Shown here piece after piece: positions 1 to 9,968 of a DNA stretch of 64,000 nucleotides. Origin of the DNA: Aquincola tertiaricarbonis (lineage in GTDB: Bacteria; Pseudomonadota; Gammaproteobacteria; Burkholderiales; Burkholderiaceae_C); assembly GCF_000969605.1 (NCBI RefSeq), contig NZ_JZUE01000005.1, positions 124,001 through 188,000 on the forward strand, in the 5' to 3' direction. Position 1 is the stretch's first letter, and each line of letters begins with the position of its first letter. The position numbers and the translations under genes were made by a program. The notes under the pieces were generated by a model. The model did not search any database and was not told the origin of the DNA. It saw nothing but the letters and a program-made list of their open reading frames with translations.

Positions 1-30
1 GGCGCCCGGACTGCGGCGCGGCATGGCGGC

Positions 31-540
31 TCAGCCCTCGTTGCCCGGGGCGGACCCCGCTGTGCCGAAGGCCTGCAGCGCCGGACCGGTGATGCGGCAC
101 AGCCGCCAGTCCGGCATCACCGTCGCACCCATGCGCTGGTAGAAGGCGATGGCGTTCTCGTTCCAGTCCAGCACGCACCACTCGAAGCGGCCGTAGCCGC
201 GCTCGGCCGCGATGCCCGCCAGCCGCGTGAGCAGCGCCTTGCCCAGCCCGCTGCCGCGGTGCGCAGGTTGTACATACAAGTCCTCCAGGTACAACCCGGG
301 CTTGGCCAGGAAGGTGGAGAAGTTGGTGAAGAACAGCGCGAAGGCCACCACGCGGCCTTCCACCTCGGCCACCTGGCATTCGGCGGCCGGCTTGTCGCCG
401 AACAGGTGCGGATGCAGCGTCTCGGGCGTGGCCTGCATCAGGTGCGTGAGCTTCTCGAAGTCGGCCAGCTCGCCGATCAGGCCGACGATGGCCGGCACGT
501 CGCGCGGCTCGGCCGCGCGCAGGACGAAGGATGTGTTCAT
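31..540 (-). CDS. GNAT family N-acetyltransferase
   Basis: Predicted 169-residue acetyl-CoA dependent N-acetyltransferase of the GNAT fold, substrate unknown. The N-terminus reads LRAAEPRDVPAIVGLIGELADFE, the usual first strand and helix of the fold. The acetyl-CoA pyrophosphate loop is visible as HRGSGLGKALL (about residues 104-114), followed by the C-terminal WNENAIAFYQRMGA segment typical of diamine/spermidine-type GNATs. The ATG at 540 is the only start that gives a normal family length; the reading frame stays open far upstream, but that part is not GNAT-like. No Shine-Dalgarno is visible. A possible -10 box lies 7 nt before the ATG. The gene is divergent from the hydrolase at 640. Family assignment is firm; the substrate cannot be told. 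Confidence 0.9.
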   Translation of the reverse strand: MNTSFVLRAAEPRDVPAIVGLIGELADFEKLTHLMQATPETLHPHLFGDKPAAECQVAEVEGRVVAFALFFTNFSTFLAKPGLYLEDLYVQPAHRGSGLGKALLTRLAGIAAERGYGRFEWCVLDWNENAIAFYQRMGATVMPDWRLCRITGPALQAFGTAGSAPGNEG

Positions 541-639
541 GCGGCCGATTCTGGCAGCGCGCCGGCGGCCGCCCGGCCCGCGGTTTCCCGGCTGCGCAGG
601 TGACAGCGGCGTGCCCGCAGGCCCCTTACAGTCGGCCGC

Positions 640-1578
640 ATGCAGCCCGCCGACATTGCCCCCCTGCCCGCCACCGCCTACCTGCCGCGCCGCGAGGCCA
701 CCAGCCGCTTCGTCAGCGTGCGCGGCCTGCGCTACCACCTGCGTTGCTGGGGCGACCCGCAAGCCGACGGCGACAAGCGGCCGCTGGTGCTGCTGCACGG
801 CTGGATGGACGTGGGCGCCTCGTTCCAGTTCATGGTCGATGCGATGGCCGACGGCCGCGCCATCGTCGCGCCTGACTGGCGCGGCTTCGGCCTGACCGAA
901 GGCCCGGCCACCGACACCTACTGGTTCCCCGACTACGTCGGTGACCTGGATGCGCTGCTGGAAGCCCTGCTGCCCGGCCGCACGATCGACCTGCTGGGTC
1001 ACAGCATGGGCGGCAACGTGGCGATGGTGTATGCCGGCCTGCGGCCCGAGCGCATCCGCAAGCTGGTGAACCTGGAAGGCTTCGGCATGCCGCGCACCCG
1101 GCCCGAGGACGCGCCCAAGCGGCTGCTGCAGTGGCTGGACCAGCTGCGCACGCCGCCCGCGCTGGTGAGCTACGAAGGCCCGGAAGGCGTGATGCGCCGG
1201 CTGATGAAGAACAACCCGCGCCTGCCCGCCGACAAGGCCGCCTGGCTGGCCGGCCACTGGTCGGCCCCGCAGGCCGACGGCCGCTGGCACCTGCGGGCCG
1301 ATCCGGCGCACAAGGGCGTGTCGCCCACGCTGTACCAGGTGGAAGAGGCGTTGGCGCTGTGGCAGCGCATCGCCGCGCCGGTGCTGTGGGTGGACGGCGC
1401 GCTGACCGACCTGGCCGCGATCTGGGGCACCCGCTACACCCGCGAGGAATTCGAGACCCGGCTGGCCACGCTGCGCGCCCCGATCACCCGCGCGCGGCTG
1501 CCGGCCAGCGGCCACATGCTGCACCACGACGAGCCCGACGCCCTGGCCGCGTACATCGAGCGTTTCCTGGACGCATAG
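640..1578 (+). CDS. alpha/beta hydrolase
   Basis: 312-residue alpha/beta-hydrolase-fold enzyme, probably a cytoplasmic esterase or C-C hydrolase. Visible landmarks are the oxyanion-hole HGWMD (about residue 53), DWRGFG, the nucleophile elbow GHSMGG (about 124-129) and a late catalytic histidine in [10 protein letters not shown] (about 292). There is no signal peptide. The ATG at 640 is preceded by TACAGT and 7 nt but no Shine-Dalgarno, so the message may be leaderless. It precedes prfB by about 70 nt on the same strand. The substrate cannot be predicted from sequence. Confidence 0.88.
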   Translation: MQPADIAPLPATAYLPRREATSRFVSVRGLRYHLRCWGDPQADGDKRPLVLLHGWMDVGASFQFMVDAMADGRAIVAPDWRGFGLTEGPATDTYWFPDYVGDLDALLEALLPGRTIDLLGHSMGGNVAMVYAGLRPERIRKLVNLEGFGMPRTRPEDAPKRLLQWLDQLRTPPALVSYEGPEGVMRRLMKNNPRLPADKAAWLAGHWSAPQADGRWHLRADPAHKGVSPTLYQVEEALALWQRIAAPVLWVDGALTDLAAIWGTRYTREEFETRLATLRAPITRARLPASGHMLHHDEPDALAAYIERFLDA

Positions 1579-1651
1579 CCGGCAGTTCGTCCACCGGGCG
1601 CCATGCCGGGGGCCATGCGAAAATCGCTCCCCTTCAAGAGGAATGGCAAGC

Positions 1652-2756
1652 ATGGACAACGAAAAGGTCAACGAGATCGGCGCCCTCCTGGCGGACCTCA
1701 CCACGCGCACCGAAGCGCTACGGGGGTATCTTTGACTACGACCGCAAAGCACTGAGACTCAACGAAGTCAACGCGGCGCTCGAGAATCCCAACGTCTGGA
1801 ACGAGCCCAAGCGCGCCCAGGAACTGGGCCGCGAGAAGCGCACGCTCGACACGGTGGTCGAGACCATCAACCACCTGACCAGCAGCCTGGCCGACAGCAC
1901 CGAGCTGTTCGACATGGCCAAGGCCGAGAGCGACTTCGACAGCATCGCCTCCATCGAGATGGATGCGCGCAAGCTGCAGGAAACCGTCGAGCAGCTCGAG
2001 TTCCGCCGGATGTTCAACAACCCGGCCGACCCCAGCAACTGCTTCATCGACATCCAGGCCGGCGCCGGCGGCACCGAGGCCTGCGACTGGGCCAGCATGC
2101 TGCTGCGCCAGTACCTCAAGTACTGCGAGCGCAAGGGCTTCAAGACCGAGGTGATGGAAGAGACGGAAGGCGACGTCGCCGGCATCCGCTCGGCCACCAT
2201 CAAGGTGGAAGGCGACTACGCCTTCGGCCTGCTGCGCACCGAGACCGGCGTGCATCGCCTGGTGCGCAAGAGCCCGTTCGACTCGGCCGGCGGCCGTCAC
2301 ACCTCGTTCGCGAGCCTGTTCGTCTATCCCGAGGTGGACGACTCGATCGAGATCGACATCAACCCCGCCGACGTGCGCACCGACACCTTCCGCGCCAGCG
2401 GCGCGGGCGGCCAGCACATCAACAAGACCGACTCGGCGGTGCGGCTGACGCACATCCCCACCGGCATCGTCGTGCAGTGCCAGAACGACCGTTCGCAGCA
2501 CCGCAACCGCGACGAGGCATGGCAGATGCTTCGCTCGCGCATGTACGAGCACGAGATGCGCATCCGCATGGCCGAGCAGCAGAAGCTGGAGGACACCAAG
2601 ACCGACGTGGGCTGGGGCCACCAGATCCGCAGCTACGTGCTGGACCAGAGCCGCATCAAGGACCTGCGCACCAACGTGGAGATCAGCAACACGCAGAAGG
2701 TGCTCGACGGGGACCTGGATCCCTTCATCGAAGCCAGCCTGAAGCAGGGAGTCTGA
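1652..2756 (+). CDS. prfB: peptide chain release factor 2 (RF2), with programmed +1 frameshift
   Basis: RF2 terminates translation at UGA and UAA codons. The gene is read as 1652-1732 joined to 1734-2756, giving 367 residues, close to the 365 of E. coli RF2. The zero-frame ORF from the ATG at 1652 stops after 27 codons at an in-frame TGA (1733-1735) inside CTT TGA C. Shifting by +1 restores the long frame. The stop-recognition SPF motif is in [10 protein letters not shown], and the peptidyl-tRNA hydrolysis motif GGQ is at about residues 252-254. The shift autoregulates RF2, because low RF2 makes the ribosome pause at UGA and slip; this is established for the family. The HAD phosphatase GTG directly follows its stop codon. 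Confidence 0.97.
1718..1736 (+). other. prfB: prfB programmed +1 ribosomal frameshift site
   Basis: The sequence CTACGGGGGTATCTTTGAC contains the slippery CUU codon followed by UGA and C, with the purine-rich internal Shine-Dalgarno-like GGGGG a few bases upstream. This is the canonical arrangement known from E. coli prfB. The zero frame ends at 1733-1735, and decoding resumes at GAC 1734-1736. Confidence 0.95.
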
Positions 2757-3407
2757 GTGACCGAAGCACTGCTTTTCGACCTCGACGGCACGCTGATCGA
2801 CAGCATGCCGCACCACCACGGCGCCTGGATCGAGTGGCACCGGCGCCATGGCCATCCGATGGACGAAGCGGGCTTCTTCGCCGCGACGGCCGGCCGCGCG
2901 AATGCGGAGATCCTGTCCGACCTGCTGCCCGATCTCGACGCCCAGGCGATCGACGCCCTGGCCGAGGAGAAGGAGGCGATCTACCGCGAGCTGGCACGCC
3001 CGGCGCTGCAGCTCATCGGCGGCGCGGCCGAGCTGGCCACGCAGGCCCGCGCGCAGGGCCTGAAGCTGGCGGTGTGCACCGCCTCGGGCCTGCTCAACAT
3101 GCAGCTGGCGTTCGAGCGCTTCGGCATCGGCGAGTGGATCGACACCGTCACCAGCCCGGCCGACGGCCTGCGCGGCAAGCCGCATCCGGACATCTTCCTC
3201 GAGGCCGCGCGCCGCCTGGGCGTGGCGCCCGAGGCCTGCGTGGTGTTCGAGGACGCGCCGCTGGGCATCGAGGCCGCGCAGCGTGCCGGCATGCGCGCGG
3301 TGGCGCTCACCACCACCATGCCGCGCGAGGCCTTCACCGGCTTCGCCAACGTCGTGGCCATCGTGCCCGACCTCAACGGCTTCGATCTCGGCGCCCTGGC
3401 CCTTTAG
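2757..3407 (+). CDS. HAD family phosphatase (beta-phosphoglucomutase / phosphoglycolate phosphatase-like)
   Basis: 216-residue haloacid-dehalogenase hydrolase. Motif I is FDLDGT near the N-terminus, motif II is the CTASG threonine/serine, motif III is the lysine in GKPHPDIF, and motif IV is VFEDAPLGIEAA. The helical cap between motifs I and II places it in subfamily I with phosphoglycolate phosphatases and beta-phosphoglucomutase-like enzymes. Translation starts with GTG immediately after the prfB stop (TGA GTG, no spacer), so the two are probably translationally coupled. The substrate is not determinable. Confidence 0.88.
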   Translation: MTEALLFDLDGTLIDSMPHHHGAWIEWHRRHGHPMDEAGFFAATAGRANAEILSDLLPDLDAQAIDALAEEKEAIYRELARPALQLIGGAAELATQARAQGLKLAVCTASGLLNMQLAFERFGIGEWIDTVTSPADGLRGKPHPDIFLEAARRLGVAPEACVVFEDAPLGIEAAQRAGMRAVALTTTMPREAFTGFANVVAIVPDLNGFDLGALAL

Positions 3408-3436
3408 CCCTTTCAGCTCCAACGGAGAAGTCACAC

Positions 3437-6121
3437 ATGCGCGAAGGACCCGCCCTCACTGTGCGCCGCTCGGACTACACCGAGCCCGCGTACTGGATCC
3501 GCAGCGTCGAGCTCACCTTCGACCTCGACCCCGCCAAGACCATCGTCAGCAGCCGGCTGGTGATCGAGCGCAACCTGTCGGTGGCGCCGCAGCCGCTGAA
3601 GCTGCACGGCGAAGACATCACGCTGCTGCGCGTGCAGGCCAATGGCGAAAGCGTGAGCTTCCGCCACGAGCCGGGCCTGCTGGTGATCGACAACCCGCCC
3701 GGCGACCACTTCACGCTGGACATCCGCAACACCTGCTGCCCGGACAAGAACACCCAGCTGTCGGGCCTGTTCTCGTCGGACAGCGGGCTGTTCACGCAGT
3801 GCGAGGCCGAGGGCTTCCGCCGCATCACCTACTTCCTGGACCGGCCCGACGTGATGGCCGTCTACACGGTGCTGCTGCGGGCCGACAAGAAGCGCTATCC
3901 GGTGCTGCTGTCCAACGGCAACCTGCTGGAACAGGGCGATCTGGACAACGGCCGCCACTACGCGAAGTGGCACGACCCCTTCCGCAAGCCGAGCTACCTG
4001 TTCGCCGTGGTGGCCGCCGACCTGGTGGCGCGTGAGCAGCACATCCGCACCCGCTCGGGCCGCGACCACCTGCTGCAGGTGTACGTGCGCCGCGGCGACC
4101 TGGACAAGACCGAGCATGCGATGAACTCGCTCATCGCCTCGGTGGTGTGGGACGAGGCCCGCTTCAAGCTGCCGCTGGACCTGGAACGCTTCATGATCGT
4201 CGCGGTGGGCGACTTCAACATGGGCGCGATGGAGAACAAGGGCCTGAACATCTTCAACACGAAGTTCGTTCTGGCCAGCCCGGCCACCGCCACCGACGTC
4301 GATTTCGCCGGCGTGGAAAGCGTCGTCGGCCACGAGTACTTCCACAACTGGACCGGCAACCGCATCACCTGCCGCGACTGGTTCCAGCTGAGCCTGAAGG
4401 AAGGCCTGACCGTCTTCCGCGACCAGGAATTCAGCATGGACATGGCCGGCGGCGTCAGCGCCAAGGCCGTCAAGCGCATCGAGGACGTGCGCGGCCTGCG
4501 CCAGGTGCAGTTCCCCGAAGACGCCGGCCCGATGGCGCACCCGGTGCGGCCCGACGAGTACCAGGCGATCAACAACTTCTACACCGCCACGGTGTACGAG
4601 AAGGGCGCCGAAGTCGTGCGCATGATGCAGACGCTGGTGGGCCGTGAAGGCTTCGAGCGCGGCATGACGCTGTACTTCGAGCGGCATGACGGCTATGCCG
4701 TCACCTGCGACGACTTCGCCCAGGCCATCGCCGATGCCAACCCGGGCAGCATGCTGTCCACGCGCCTGGACAAGTTCAAGAACTGGTATGCCCAGGCCGG
4801 CACGCCGAACCTGAAGGCCCGCGGCCGCTACGACGCCGAGCAGCGCAGCTACACGTTGACGCTGGAGCAATGGAGCGCGCCCAGCCCCGGCCAGCCGAAC
4901 AAGCGGCCCTACGTCATCCCGGTGCTGATGGGCCTGATCGGCCCCGATGGCCAGGCGCTGCCGGTGCAGCTCGACGGCGAGTACCCCAGCGCCTCCACCG
5001 AGCGTGTGCTGGTGCTGGACGACTACCGCATCGACCTCACCTTCATCAACGTCGACGTGCGGCCGGTGCCTTCGCTGCTGCGCGGCTTCTCGGCGCCGGT
5101 GCGGCTGGACGACGGCCTGAGCAATGCCGAGCTGCTGACGCTGCTCAAGCACGACAGCGACCCCTTCAACCGCTGGGAGGCCGGCCAGCGGCTGGCGCTG
5201 TCCAACATGATGGCCGCCACGCAGTCGGACGCCGCACCGGCGCTGGACGACGCCATCGTCGACGCCCTGCGCAACGTGCTGCGCGACCCGTCGCTGGACG
5301 CCGCCTTCAAGGAACTGGTGCTCACGCTGCCCAGCGAGCGCTACGTGGCCGAGCAGTTCGAGGTCTCGGACCCGCAGCGCATCCACGTGGTGCACGAGGC
5401 CATGCGCGACCAGCTGGCCGCGCAGCTGCATGACGACTGGGTGTGGGCCTGGGAGCACCACCAGGTCACCGACGGCTACCGCCCCGATGCGCTGCAGAGC
5501 GGCCGCCGCGCGCTGGCCAACCGCGCGCTGCAGATGCTGGTGCGCCATGCGGTGGCCACCGGCGACGAGGTGTGGCAGGGCAAGGCCTATGGCCGCTTCA
5601 AGGACGCCGGCAACATGACCGAGCGCCTGGGTGCGCTGCAGGCGCTGGTGGAGGCCCATGCACCGCTGGCCGAGCCGGCGCTGCAGCGCTTCTACGAAAT
5701 GTTCAAGGACGAGGCCCTGGTCATCGACAAGTGGTTCGCGTTGCAGGCCGGCGCGCCCGAGCCGGTGGGCCCGCAGGCGGGGCGGGTGTTCGAGCGCATC
5801 AAGGCGCTGATGAAGCACCCCGACTTCTCGCTGAAGAACCCCAATCGCGCACGCAGCCTGGTGTTCACGCTGATGTCGTCCAATCCCGCCGCCTTCCACC
5901 GCAGCGATGCGGCCGGTTATGCGCTGTGGGAGGCCCTGGTCACCGACATCGACGCCGCCAACCCGCAGCTGGCGTCACGCCTGGCCCGGATGATGGAACG
6001 CTGGCGCCGCCTGGCCGAGCCCTGGCAGACCGCGGCCCGCGAAGCCCTGGCCCGCGTGGCCGCCAAACCCAACCTCAGCGACGACACCCGCGAAGTCGTG
6101 TCCCGCGCACTGGAAAGCTGA
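3437..6121 (+). CDS. pepN: aminopeptidase N (M1 family, PepN)
   Basis: 894-residue cytosolic zinc aminopeptidase that removes N-terminal residues from peptides. The substrate-binding GAMEN motif (about 263-267) and the zinc motif HEYFH (about 299-303), with the third ligand in LKEGLTVF (about 321), are intact, as in E. coli PepN (870 aa). Domains follow the family: N-terminal beta saddle, thermolysin-like catalytic domain, small beta domain and a large C-terminal helical bowl. The ATG at 3437 follows GGAG (3424-3427) with a 9-nt spacer and gives the expected N-terminus. The gene is followed 3 nt later by fbp. Confidence 0.96.
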   Translation: MREGPALTVRRSDYTEPAYWIRSVELTFDLDPAKTIVSSRLVIERNLSVAPQPLKLHGEDITLLRVQANGESVSFRHEPGLLVIDNPPGDHFTLDIRNTCCPDKNTQLSGLFSSDSGLFTQCEAEGFRRITYFLDRPDVMAVYTVLLRADKKRYPVLLSNGNLLEQGDLDNGRHYAKWHDPFRKPSYLFAVVAADLVAREQHIRTRSGRDHLLQVYVRRGDLDKTEHAMNSLIASVVWDEARFKLPLDLERFMIVAVGDFNMGAMENKGLNIFNTKFVLASPATATDVDFAGVESVVGHEYFHNWTGNRITCRDWFQLSLKEGLTVFRDQEFSMDMAGGVSAKAVKRIEDVRGLRQVQFPEDAGPMAHPVRPDEYQAINNFYTATVYEKGAEVVRMMQTLVGREGFERGMTLYFERHDGYAVTCDDFAQAIADANPGSMLSTRLDKFKNWYAQAGTPNLKARGRYDAEQRSYTLTLEQWSAPSPGQPNKRPYVIPVLMGLIGPDGQALPVQLDGEYPSASTERVLVLDDYRIDLTFINVDVRPVPSLLRGFSAPVRLDDGLSNAELLTLLKHDSDPFNRWEAGQRLALSNMMAATQSDAAPALDDAIVDALRNVLRDPSLDAAFKELVLTLPSERYVAEQFEVSDPQRIHVVHEAMRDQLAAQLHDDWVWAWEHHQVTDGYRPDALQSGRRALANRALQMLVRHAVATGDEVWQGKAYGRFKDAGNMTERLGALQALVEAHAPLAEPALQRFYEMFKDEALVIDKWFALQAGAPEPVGPQAGRVFERIKALMKHPDFSLKNPNRARSLVFTLMSSNPAAFHRSDAAGYALWEALVTDIDAANPQLASRLARMMERWRRLAEPWQTAAREALARVAAKPNLSDDTREVVSRALES

Positions 6122-6124
6122 ACC

Positions 6125-7138
6125 ATGGAAAAACGCATCAGTCTTACGCAATACCTGGTCGAGCAGCAGCGCAAGCACGGCCACATCCCGGGGCAGCTGC
6201 GGCTGTTGCTGGAGGTGGTGGCCCGCACCTGCAAGCGCATCGCCATTTCCGTCAACAAGGGCGCGCTGGGCGAAGTGCTGGGCAGCGCCGGCAGCGAGAA
6301 CGTGCAGGGCGAGGTGCAGAAGAAGCTGGACATCATCGCCAACGAGGTGCTGATCGAGGCCAACGAATGGGGCGGCGCGCTGGCCGCGATGGCCAGCGAG
6401 GAGATGGACTCCATCCACGTGGTGCCCAACCGCTATCCGCAGGGCGAATACCTGCTGCTGTTCGATCCGCTCGACGGCTCCAGCAACATCGACGTGAACG
6501 TCAGCATCGGCACCATCTTCTCGGTGCTGCGCAAGCTGGGCGACCACGAGAGCGTGGGCGAGCGCGACTTCATGCAGCCGGGCAGCCGCCAGGCCGCCGC
6601 CGGCTATTGCGTCTACGGCCCGCAGACCACGCTGGTGCTGACGGTGGGCGACGGCGTGGCCATGTTCACGCTCGACCGCGAGCAAGGCTCCTGGGTGCTG
6701 ACGGCCGAGAACGTGCGCATCCCCGAGGACACCAAGGAATTCGCGATCAACATGAGCAACAAGCGCCACTGGGACGCCCCGGTGACGCGCTACATCGACG
6801 AATGCCTGGCCGGCAGCGAGGGCCCGCGCGGCAAGGACTTCAACATGCGCTGGATCGCCAGCATGGTGGCCGACGTGCACCGCATCCTCAGCCGCGGCGG
6901 CATCTTCCTGTACCCGTGGGACAAGCGCGAGCCCGAGAAGCCCGGCAAGCTGCGGCTGATGTACGAGGCCAACCCGATGGCCTTCCTGATCGAGCAGGCC
7001 GGCGGCGCCGCCACCAACGGCCGGGAGCGCATCCTCGACCTGCAGCCCGGCAAGCTGCATGAACGCGTGAGCGTGGTGCTGGGCTCCAAGAACGAAGTGG
7101 AACGTGTGACGCGCTACCACCTGGAAGCTAAGCAGTGA
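6125..7138 (+). CDS. fbp: class 1 fructose-1,6-bisphosphatase
   Basis: 337-residue gluconeogenic enzyme that hydrolyses fructose-1,6-bisphosphate to fructose-6-phosphate. The metal-binding loop reads [19 protein letters not shown] (about residues 114-132). The C-terminal substrate region reads [15 protein letters not shown]. Both are hallmarks of class 1 FBPases. Length equals the usual 330-340 residues. It begins 3 nt after pepN and probably shares its transcript. A tRNA-Thr gene follows 25 nt downstream. Confidence 0.96.
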   Translation: MEKRISLTQYLVEQQRKHGHIPGQLRLLLEVVARTCKRIAISVNKGALGEVLGSAGSENVQGEVQKKLDIIANEVLIEANEWGGALAAMASEEMDSIHVVPNRYPQGEYLLLFDPLDGSSNIDVNVSIGTIFSVLRKLGDHESVGERDFMQPGSRQAAAGYCVYGPQTTLVLTVGDGVAMFTLDREQGSWVLTAENVRIPEDTKEFAINMSNKRHWDAPVTRYIDECLAGSEGPRGKDFNMRWIASMVADVHRILSRGGIFLYPWDKREPEKPGKLRLMYEANPMAFLIEQAGGAATNGRERILDLQPGKLHERVSVVLGSKNEVERVTRYHLEAKQ

Positions 7139-7163
7139 TTTCGGGCTATACTGTTGGGCTGTT

Positions 7164-7239
7164 GCCGGTGTAGCTCAGTTGGTAGAGCAGCGCATTCGTA
7201 ATGCGAAGGTCGAGGGTTCGACTCCTTTCACCGGCACCA
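7164..7239 (+). tRNA. tRNA-Thr (anticodon CGU)
   Basis: 76-nt cloverleaf including an encoded CCA end. The acceptor arms GCCGGTG (7164-7170) and CACCGGC (7229-7235) pair perfectly. The D-arm is GCTCAGTTGGTAGAGC, and the anticodon stem-loop GCATT-CGT-AATGC gives anticodon CGU (Thr, ACG codons). The T-arm carries GGTTCGACTCC. It is followed by a strong intrinsic terminator. Confidence 0.97.
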
Positions 7240-7254
7240 GAAGCTCAAGCGAAC

Positions 7255-7279
7255 AAGCCGACCCCCGGGTCGGCTTTTT
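7255..7279 (+). terminator. intrinsic terminator after tRNA-Thr
   Basis: AAGCCGACCC and GGGTCGGCTT form a GC-rich perfect stem with a tiny C loop, followed by TTTT. It lies 16 nt after the tRNA-Thr CCA end, and so probably ends the pepN-fbp-tRNA transcript or a tRNA-only transcript. Confidence 0.85.
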
Positions 7280-7344
7280 CATGGGCGCTTTCCGAGCGCA
7301 GTCGTCTTAGCATCGTGTCGCCCGCACCGGGACAGGAGCGCACG

Positions 7345-9309
7345 ATGACACTGCAGGCCGGCCACGACAGCCCCCGCGCACGCGACGCGCTGCGCGACCT
7401 CATTGCCGCACGGCACGGCAAGATCGTCTCGGCCCACGATGCCGTGCGCCTGATCCGCGACGGCGACACGGTGGCCACGGGCGGCTTCGTGGGTATCGGC
7501 TTTCCGGAGAACCTGGCGGTGGCGCTGGAGCAAGCCTTCCTGGCCGACGACGCCGCGGGCGCAGACGAACACAGTCCCGGCCTGGGCAAGCCGCGCAACC
7601 TCACGCTGGTGTGCGCTGCCGGCCAGGGCGACGGCAAGGAGCGTGGCCTCAACCACCTGGGGCACGCCGGCCTGCTGCGGCGCGTGATCGCCGGCCATTG
7701 GGGCCTGGTGCCGCGGCTGCAGGCACTGGCCGTCAACAATGTCATCGAGGCCTACAACCTGCCGCAGGGCGTCATCTCGCACCTGTTCCGCGACATCGCG
7801 GCCGGCAAGCCGGGCCATCTCTCGCGCGTGGGCCTGGGCACCTTCGTCGACCCGCGACACGGCGGCGGCAAGGTCAACAGCCGCACCACGCAAGACCTGG
7901 TGATGCTGTGGCCATACGAAGGCGAGGAATACCTGTTCTACAAGGCCTTCCCGATCCACGTGGCGCTGGTGCGCGGCACCACCGCCGATGCGGACGGCAA
8001 CGTCACCATGGAGCGCGAGGCGCTCACGCTGGAGACCCTGGCCATCGCGACCGCGGCGCACAACTGCGGCGGCATCGTCATCGTGCAGGTGGAACGCGTG
8101 GCCGAGCGCGGCAGCCTGCCGCCACGCCAGGTGAAGATCCCCGGCGTGCTGGTGGACTGCGTGGTGGTGGCCGAGCGCCCCGAATACCACACCCAGACCT
8201 TCGCCACCGCCTACAGCCCCGCCTTTGCGGGCGAGCTGCGCGTGCCGCTGCACGAGGCCGAGCCGATGCCGGCCGGAGACCGACAGGTCATCGCCCGCCG
8301 CGCCGCCCTGGAGCTGCTGGCCGGCAGCGTGGTGAACCTGGGCATCGGCATGCCGGAGGGCATCGCCCGCGTGGCTGCCGAAGAGCGCATCACCGACCTC
8401 ATCACCCTGACGGCCGAACCGGGCGTCATCGGCGGCGTGCCGGCCTCCGGCCTGGACTTCGGCGCGGCGGTCAACACCCAGGCGGTGATCGACCAGCCCA
8501 GCCAGTTCGACTTCTACGACGGCGGCGGGCTGGACCTGGCCTTCCTGGGCCTGGCGCAGGCCGATCGCGAAGGCAACGTGAACGTGTCCCGCTTCGGGCC
8601 TCGGCTTGCTGGCGCGGGTGGCTTCATCAACATCTCGCAGAACGCGAAGAAGGTGGTGTTTGTCGGCAGCTTCATGGCCGGCACGCAGGCCAAGTTCGTG
8701 CACGCGGTGGAGCAGCGCACTTTCGCCGGCCAGCAGGCCGCCGCGCGCGGACAGCCGGTGCTGTATGTCACCGAGCGCTGCGTGTTCGAACTGACGCCCC
8801 AGGGCCTGGTGCTCACCGAACTGGCACCCGGCGTGGACCTGGAGCGCGACGTGCTGGCACACATGGGCTTTGCGCCGTTGCTGCGCGGCATGCCGCGGCG
8901 CATGGATGGCCGCATCTTCCGGCCCGGGCCGATGGCGCTGCGCGAACAGCTCACTGCCCAGCCGATGAATGACCGGCTGCGCTGGCAGGCCGAGCAGGGC
9001 GTGCTGTACATCGACTTCTCGCGCCTGGCGATCCGGCGCCTGGAAGATATCCAGCGGGTGGAGGACGAAGTGGCCCGGCTGCTGTCACCGCTGCGCCGCA
9101 AGGTGCCGGCCATCGTCAACTACGACGATTTCCAGCTCGACGAAAGCCTGCACGAGGCCTGGGGCGCGATGGTGGCTCGCCTGTCCGAGCACTACTACAG
9201 CCGCGTGACGCGCTATGCCAGCAATGCCTTCGTGCGCGCCGCCCTGGCACACACGCTGAGCGCCCGAGGTGTGCAGCCCAACCTGATGCCGCGCCCGGCC
9301 CCGCCGTAG
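7345..9309 (+). CDS. acyl-CoA:acetate/3-ketoacid CoA-transferase with C-terminal extension
   Basis: 654-residue fused alpha-beta class I CoA-transferase related to YdiF and propionate CoA-transferase, moving CoA between acyl-CoA and a carboxylate. The alpha half has [18 protein letters not shown]; the beta half begins near residue 310. The likely catalytic glutamate is E358 in [12 protein letters not shown], with GIGMPEGIA just upstream. YdiF-type enzymes are about 530 residues; here about 120 extra residues follow (about 545-650), beginning [19 protein letters not shown]. The ATG at 7345 follows AGGAG with a 7-nt spacer. Genome context gives no clear substrate. Confidence 0.9.
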   Translation: MTLQAGHDSPRARDALRDLIAARHGKIVSAHDAVRLIRDGDTVATGGFVGIGFPENLAVALEQAFLADDAAGADEHSPGLGKPRNLTLVCAAGQGDGKERGLNHLGHAGLLRRVIAGHWGLVPRLQALAVNNVIEAYNLPQGVISHLFRDIAAGKPGHLSRVGLGTFVDPRHGGGKVNSRTTQDLVMLWPYEGEEYLFYKAFPIHVALVRGTTADADGNVTMEREALTLETLAIATAAHNCGGIVIVQVERVAERGSLPPRQVKIPGVLVDCVVVAERPEYHTQTFATAYSPAFAGELRVPLHEAEPMPAGDRQVIARRAALELLAGSVVNLGIGMPEGIARVAAEERITDLITLTAEPGVIGGVPASGLDFGAAVNTQAVIDQPSQFDFYDGGGLDLAFLGLAQADREGNVNVSRFGPRLAGAGGFINISQNAKKVVFVGSFMAGTQAKFVHAVEQRTFAGQQAAARGQPVLYVTERCVFELTPQGLVLTELAPGVDLERDVLAHMGFAPLLRGMPRRMDGRIFRPGPMALREQLTAQPMNDRLRWQAEQGVLYIDFSRLAIRRLEDIQRVEDEVARLLSPLRRKVPAIVNYDDFQLDESLHEAWGAMVARLSEHYYSRVTRYASNAFVRAALAHTLSARGVQPNLMPRPAPP

Positions 9310-9323
9310 CTTGCCGCAGACAG

Positions 9324-9365
9324 CAAAAAGCCCGGTACCTTGCGGCACCGGGCTTCGGCTTTTTC
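9324..9365. terminator. bidirectional intrinsic terminator between convergent genes
   Basis: AAAAAGCCCGGT and ACCGGGCTTCGGCTTTTT flank a short loop. The stem AGCCCGGT/ACCGGGCT (9329-9336 and 9347-9354) has A-rich sequence on one side and a T run on the other, so it can terminate both the CoA-transferase (plus) and the tRNA-Pro transcript (minus). Confidence 0.75.
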
Positions 9366-9367
9366 AA

Positions 9368-9445
<78 letters not shown>

Positions 9446-9475
9446 CTGAGCCAAGCAGTATAGCCTGAAGTTTTC

Positions 9476-9934
9476 TCAAATGGTGAGCAGGCTGCGAATC
9501 GAAAGCAATTCAATGCGCAGTTGGTCGAGCGACACCGCTTCATGCGGCGCCAACGTGCCGTCAGTTTCGTCGTCGAGGTGGTGCAGTTCGTCGGCCTGCA
9601 ACAGGTCATGGGGTTCGTCATCCGGCCCGTGCAGCTCGGCTTCATGCGCTGGATGGGCTGCGCCGTGGCGGCCCAGGCCCTGCATCTCGGCCAAACGGTT
9701 GCGGGCGCCGCTGATGGTGAAGCCCTGGTCGTACAGCAGCTCGCGGATGCGGCGGATCAGCAGCACCTCGTGGTGCTGGTAGTAGCGCCGGTTGCCGCGG
9801 CGCTTCATCGGCTTGAGCTGCGTGAACTCCTGTTCCCAGTAGCGCAGCACATAGGGCTTCACGCCGCAGAGTTCGCTCACCTCACCGATGGTGAAGTAGC
9901 GTTTGGCAGGGATCGCGGGAAGCGCTTTTTCCAT
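9476..9934 (-). CDS. MerR family transcriptional regulator
   Basis: 152-residue DNA-binding protein. The N-terminal winged helix-turn-helix reads YFTIGEVSELCGVKPYVLRYWEQEF, followed by KRRGNRRYYQHHEV and LLIRRIRELLYDQGFTI, the classic MerR wing and helix. The C-terminal half is rich in His, Asp and Glu (HEAELHGPDDEPHDLL...) with no cysteine effector site, so it is not a typical metal sensor. An ATG at 9934 was chosen: GGAG lies 11 nt upstream, whereas the TTG at 9943 is only 2 nt from it. It follows ihfA in the conserved pheST-ihfA-merR order. Its target is unknown. Confidence 0.9.
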   Translation of the reverse strand: MEKALPAIPAKRYFTIGEVSELCGVKPYVLRYWEQEFTQLKPMKRRGNRRYYQHHEVLLIRRIRELLYDQGFTISGARNRLAEMQGLGRHGAAHPAHEAELHGPDDEPHDLLQADELHHLDDETDGTLAPHEAVSLDQLRIELLSIRSLLTI

Positions 9935-9968
9935 AGAAATCAACGCTCCACGGGTTGGCGCTCAAACT

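Noticed and set aside
1733..1735. In-frame stop in prfB as evidence for a pseudogene
   Set aside because: It is the conserved regulatory UGA of the programmed frameshift.
3431..5899. 822-residue minus-strand open frame opposite pepN
   Set aside because: It is antisense to a complete, motif-verified pepN. The sequence is low complexity (His, Val, Arg, Gln) and typical of shadow frames in high-GC DNA.
7164..7239. Integration site at tRNA-Thr
   Set aside because: No integrase, direct repeat of the tRNA end or compositional shift was seen nearby.
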